This document shows, piece by piece, positions 4,875 to 7,096 of a DNA stretch of 7,096 bases. Location: NCBI GenBank assembly GCA_023142975.1, contig JAGLIN010000135.1, positions 1-7,096 of the forward strand, read 5' to 3'. This stretch comes from Candidatus Parcubacteria bacterium. GTDB taxonomy: Bacteria > Patescibacteriota > Minisyncoccia > JAHIHE01 > JAGLIN01. The notes under the pieces are model-generated. The model ran no database searches. It was not told where the DNA came from and saw only the letters and a program-made list of their open reading frames with translations. Made by a program: the position numbers and the translations under genes. Within the stretch, counting starts at the first letter, position 1. Each line of letters opens with the position of its first letter.

Positions 4875-6161
4875 ATGAAAAATACAATAAAAGACTTGCC
4901 AAAATCACAGAAGGAAATTACTGTTGAAATTTCCGTAGAAGAAATGGAAAAATATATGAACAAAGCATTGGATAAGTTGGCCAAAAATATTAAATTAGAC
5001 GGTTTTCGGGAGGGAAAAGTTCCGAAAGATGTTGCTAAAAAACAGCTTGGCGACGCCGCTATTTTTGAAGAAGCGAGTCATGAAGCAATTGAAAAATCTT
5101 ATTCAGAAATAATCAAAGAAAACAAATTAAATCCGCTCGGTCAGCCGAAAGCGGAAATTACGAAAGCGGCGCCGAATAATTCTTTGGAATATAAAATTGT
5201 CATTTCTGTTATGCCAGAAATAAAATTAGGCGATTACAAAACAGTGTTTGGAAAAATGGAAGTTAAGAAAATAGATGATGAGATGATAGAGAAAGAATTA
5301 AAAACTTTACAGAAGAAAAAGGCGAGTTATATTACCAAAGATGAATCAGCAGAGAAAGGCGATAGAGTAGAGATTGATTTTGAAACAAGAGTTGGCGGCG
5401 TAAAACTTGAAGGCGGGGAGAGTAAAAATCACCCCCTGATTATCGGGCAAGGAAAATTTATTTTTGGCTTTGAGGATAATTTAGTAGGAATGAAAAAAGA
5501 CGAAGAGAAAGAATTCGATCTAGTCTTTCCGGAGAATTATAAAAAAGAATTAGCGGGAAAGAAAGCAAGTTTTAAAGTTAAGATCAATCTTGTCCAAAAA
5601 GTTAATTTACCTGAAATAAACGATGAGTTTGCCAAAGGACTTGGCAAATTTGAAAGTGTGGAAAATTTAAGAGAGAGCATAAAAAAAGGGATGACAATGG
5701 AAGAAGAGGGAAAGGCTAAAGAAAAATTGAGAGGCGAATTAATTGATCAAGTAGTGGAAAAAACAACGGTTGAAATACCAGAGACTTTAGTTGAATCTGA
5801 GTTGACGAATATGGTCAATGAATTTAAAAGTAATATTACCCAAACGGGAATTGAATTTGAGGAGTATTTAAAAAATGTAAATACTGATCTTGAAAAATTG
5901 AAAAGCGAATGGCAGTCAATGGCGGAGAAAAGAACTAAGACGGGATTAGTAATGAGAGAAATTTCTGTGCAAGAAGAAATAAAGATAGGTGATGAGGAGA
6001 TAGAGCAAAGAGTTAATGAGACTTTGAAACTTTATCCTAACGAAGAAGAGTTGAGAAAAAATATGGATATAGAAAAATTCAAAGATCACATGGCGGGGGT
6101 TGTTATGAATGAGAAGGTTTTTGAGATATTAGAGAAGGTGGCGGAAGGGAATGAGAAATAA
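4875..6161 (+). CDS. tig: Trigger factor (ribosome-associated chaperone, peptidyl-prolyl isomerase)
   Basis: Trigger factor docks near the ribosomal exit tunnel and shields nascent chains; its FKBP-like domain can isomerise prolyl bonds. The 428-residue protein has the ribosome-binding signature GFREGKVP at 43-50 in the N-terminal domain. An FKBP-type domain follows at about 158-241 (GDRVEIDFE, then HPLIIGQGKFIFGFEDNLVGM and a DLVFPENY segment). A long helical C-terminal chaperone domain starts near LPEINDEFAKGLG and runs to the end, rich in Glu and Lys. Length is typical, and all three domains are present and in order. The ATG at 4875 gives the expected N-terminus; the upstream AAGAAAAAACAA is purine-rich but is not a true Shine-Dalgarno. 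clpP follows on the same strand after a 247-bp gap filled by a repeat element, so co-transcription is uncertain. Confidence 0.96.
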   Translation: MKNTIKDLPKSQKEITVEISVEEMEKYMNKALDKLAKNIKLDGFREGKVPKDVAKKQLGDAAIFEEASHEAIEKSYSEIIKENKLNPLGQPKAEITKAAPNNSLEYKIVISVMPEIKLGDYKTVFGKMEVKKIDDEMIEKELKTLQKKKASYITKDESAEKGDRVEIDFETRVGGVKLEGGESKNHPLIIGQGKFIFGFEDNLVGMKKDEEKEFDLVFPENYKKELAGKKASFKVKINLVQKVNLPEINDEFAKGLGKFESVENLRESIKKGMTMEEEGKAKEKLRGELIDQVVEKTTVEIPETLVESELTNMVNEFKSNITQTGIEFEEYLKNVNTDLEKLKSEWQSMAEKRTKTGLVMREISVQEEIKIGDEEIEQRVNETLKLYPNEEELRKNMDIEKFKDHMAGVVMNEKVFEILEKVAEGNEK

Positions 6162-6199
6162 AAATATAGTAATATTATTCTAAATTATACAGCCCATTT

Positions 6200-6380
6200 T
6201 GTCATTTCGAAACGGAACCGCAGTGGAGTGAGAAAGTGCGAGGGTTCCATAGTCTCCGCAGAGCTGTGGAACCGCAGAATGCAAGACTTGCAAATGCGGT
6301 GCCACAGCCTCACTTCGCTGCGGCTCCGTTTCGGACTATGGCACCGTCGTATACGCTCGCTCGGGCTCCTCGCAATGACA
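6200..6380. repeat. 181-bp GC-rich nested palindromic element
   Basis: The ends TGTCATTTCGA (6200-6210) and TCGCAATGACA (6370-6380) are inverted repeats with one mismatch. Inside, 6208-6232 pairs with 6309-6333 (25 nt, three transitions), 6263-6276 with 6295-6308 (14 nt, one mismatch), and the tip is TGCAAG-A-CTTGCA (6280-6292). A further pair, 6243-6254 with 6334-6345, crosses the 25-nt stem and cannot form in the same nested fold. GGAACCGCAG occurs twice in direct orientation (6214-6223 and 6268-6277). The element is visibly richer in G and C than the flanking DNA, has no evident reading frame, and fills most of the tig-clpP gap. Confidence 0.78.
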
Positions 6381-6408
6381 GTTATATTAAATATTTAACA
6401 TCAAATCT

Positions 6409-6984
6409 ATGAACTTAATTCCAACCGTAATAGAAAAATCAAATTATGGCGAAAGAGCGTATGACATTTATTCGCGGCTTTTAAAGGAGAGAATTATTTT
6501 TTTGAGCGGCGTTATTAATGACGATACCGCGAATACAATAATCGCCCAGCTTTTGTTTTTGGAAAAACAGGACGAGAAAGCTGATGTAATGCTTTACATA
6601 AATTCTCCTGGCGGAGTTGTTTCTTCGGCGCTGGCGATTTATGACACGATGAATTATACGAAGTGCGACATTTCAACCGTCTGCGTCGGACTTGCCGCTT
6701 CCGCCGCTTCACTTCTGCTTTCTTCTGGAGCAAAAAGTAAAAGGTTTATTCTTCCTAACGCGGAAGTTTTGATCCATCAAGTTATGGGCGGCGCGGAAGG
6801 GCAGGCGAGCGACATTGATATTTCCGCGAAGCATATTTTGAAAGTGAAAGATCGTCTCAATAAAATTCTTGCCAAAAATACTGGTCAATTATTATCAAAA
6901 GTTGAAAAAGATTCTGATCGTGATTATTACATGAGCGCGGAAGAGGCGAGGAAGTATGGGATTGTGGATAAGATTGTGAAATAG
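6409..6984 (+). CDS. clpP: ATP-dependent Clp protease proteolytic subunit ClpP
   Basis: ClpP is the tetradecameric serine peptidase that degrades proteins fed to it by AAA+ partners such as ClpX or ClpC. The 191-residue protein aligns throughout with E. coli ClpP. It has N-terminal IPTVIEKSNYGERAYDIYSRLL, the YINSPGG oxyanion/substrate segment at 63-69, nucleophile S98 in GLAASAAS, H123 in LIHQVMGG and D172 in EKDSDRDYYMS, completing the Ser-His-Asp triad. The handle helix reads GQASDIDISAKHILKVKDRLN. The N-terminus matches mature ClpP from its second residue, so there is essentially no propeptide. The ATG at 6409 has no Shine-Dalgarno. It follows tig, as in many bacteria. A clpX gene often comes next, but the window ends before this can be judged. 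Confidence 0.97.
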   Translation: MNLIPTVIEKSNYGERAYDIYSRLLKERIIFLSGVINDDTANTIIAQLLFLEKQDEKADVMLYINSPGGVVSSALAIYDTMNYTKCDISTVCVGLAASAASLLLSSGAKSKRFILPNAEVLIHQVMGGAEGQASDIDISAKHILKVKDRLNKILAKNTGQLLSKVEKDSDRDYYMSAEEARKYGIVDKIVK

Positions 6985-7096
6985 TGGCTATTTATGAAAA
7001 TTTTATTTAACTTTAATGACTTTTAGGAGAACTAAAATAAATTTTAGATTTGAAAAAATAATAAGTTTATTATGGCTTTGTTGCACGAACATTCTT
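6985..7096 (+). other. Region after clpP; possible start of another gene at the window edge
   Basis: Two plus-strand frames stay open to the edge. One starts at ATG 7016 (27 codons, beginning MTFRRTKINFRF and becoming hydrophobic). The other, in a different frame, starts at ATG 7072 (MALLHEHS). AGGAGA at 7025-7030 is Shine-Dalgarno-like but lies too far from 7072 and inside the first frame. A weak AT-rich hairpin (AAATAG/CTATTT, 6979-6993) overlaps the clpP stop without a T-run. Too little sequence is present to name a product or choose between the frames. Confidence 0.2.

Noticed and set aside
6979..6993. Terminator after clpP
   Set aside because: The 6-bp stem is almost all A-T, overlaps the stop codon and lacks a T-run directly after it.
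7072..7096. Insertion-sequence end (GGCTTTGTTGCAC resembles some IS termini)
   Set aside because: The match is short, no transposase is visible and the window ends here. It fits equally well as the start of a coding frame.

Overview
The window is AT-rich bacterial DNA. It holds six genes I can support, plus an unusually rich set of inverted-repeat elements in the gaps between them. Proteins are rich in Lys, Glu, Ile and Asn. Most genes lack a Shine-Dalgarno sequence, and NusA is short, with no C-terminal acidic repeats but with a charged insert. This fits a reduced genome of the Patescibacteria/CPR type (Parcubacteria-like), but that placement is inference from style, not from a marker gene. 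No rRNA, tRNA, CRISPR array, prophage or complete insertion sequence is visible.

Layout. (1) 131-1393 (+): a U32-family protein closely resembling TrhP/YegQ (tRNA U34 hydroxylation). (2) 1415-1924 (-): an unrecognised multi-pass membrane protein, convergent with trhP, with its own promoter and a good Shine-Dalgarno; its codon use differs from its neighbours. (3) 1925-2310: a 386-bp divergent regulatory region with a minus-strand promoter, two perfect small palindromes, a strong plus-strand promoter, a short leader ending in an intrinsic terminator, and a pair of 15-bp palindromes. (4) 2311-3552 (+): nusA. (5) 3694-4626 (+): ppaC, a family II manganese-dependent pyrophosphatase. (6) 4875-6161 (+): tig, trigger factor. 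(7) 6409-6984 (+): clpP. (8) 6985-7096: the possible start of another gene, too short to identify.

The plus-strand genes are housekeeping functions: transcription elongation/termination (NusA), pyrophosphate removal (PpaC), nascent-chain folding (trigger factor) and proteolysis (ClpP). The tig-clpP order is the classical one. NusA is not followed by infB as it is in many bacteria.

The most unusual content is non-coding. The nusA gap and all three gaps between the plus-strand genes carry palindromic elements (2181-2280, 3568-3666, 4646-4847, 6200-6380), and a hairpin fragment lies before trhP (47-80). In three of them (2181, 3568, 4646) each arm is itself a hairpin. Some ends share TGTCAT, and two elements share a 15-nt core. 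The element at 3568-3666 shows paired substitutions that preserve a hairpin in each arm. Separately, nusA is preceded by promoter, short leader and terminator, an arrangement that would suit attenuation by NusA itself.
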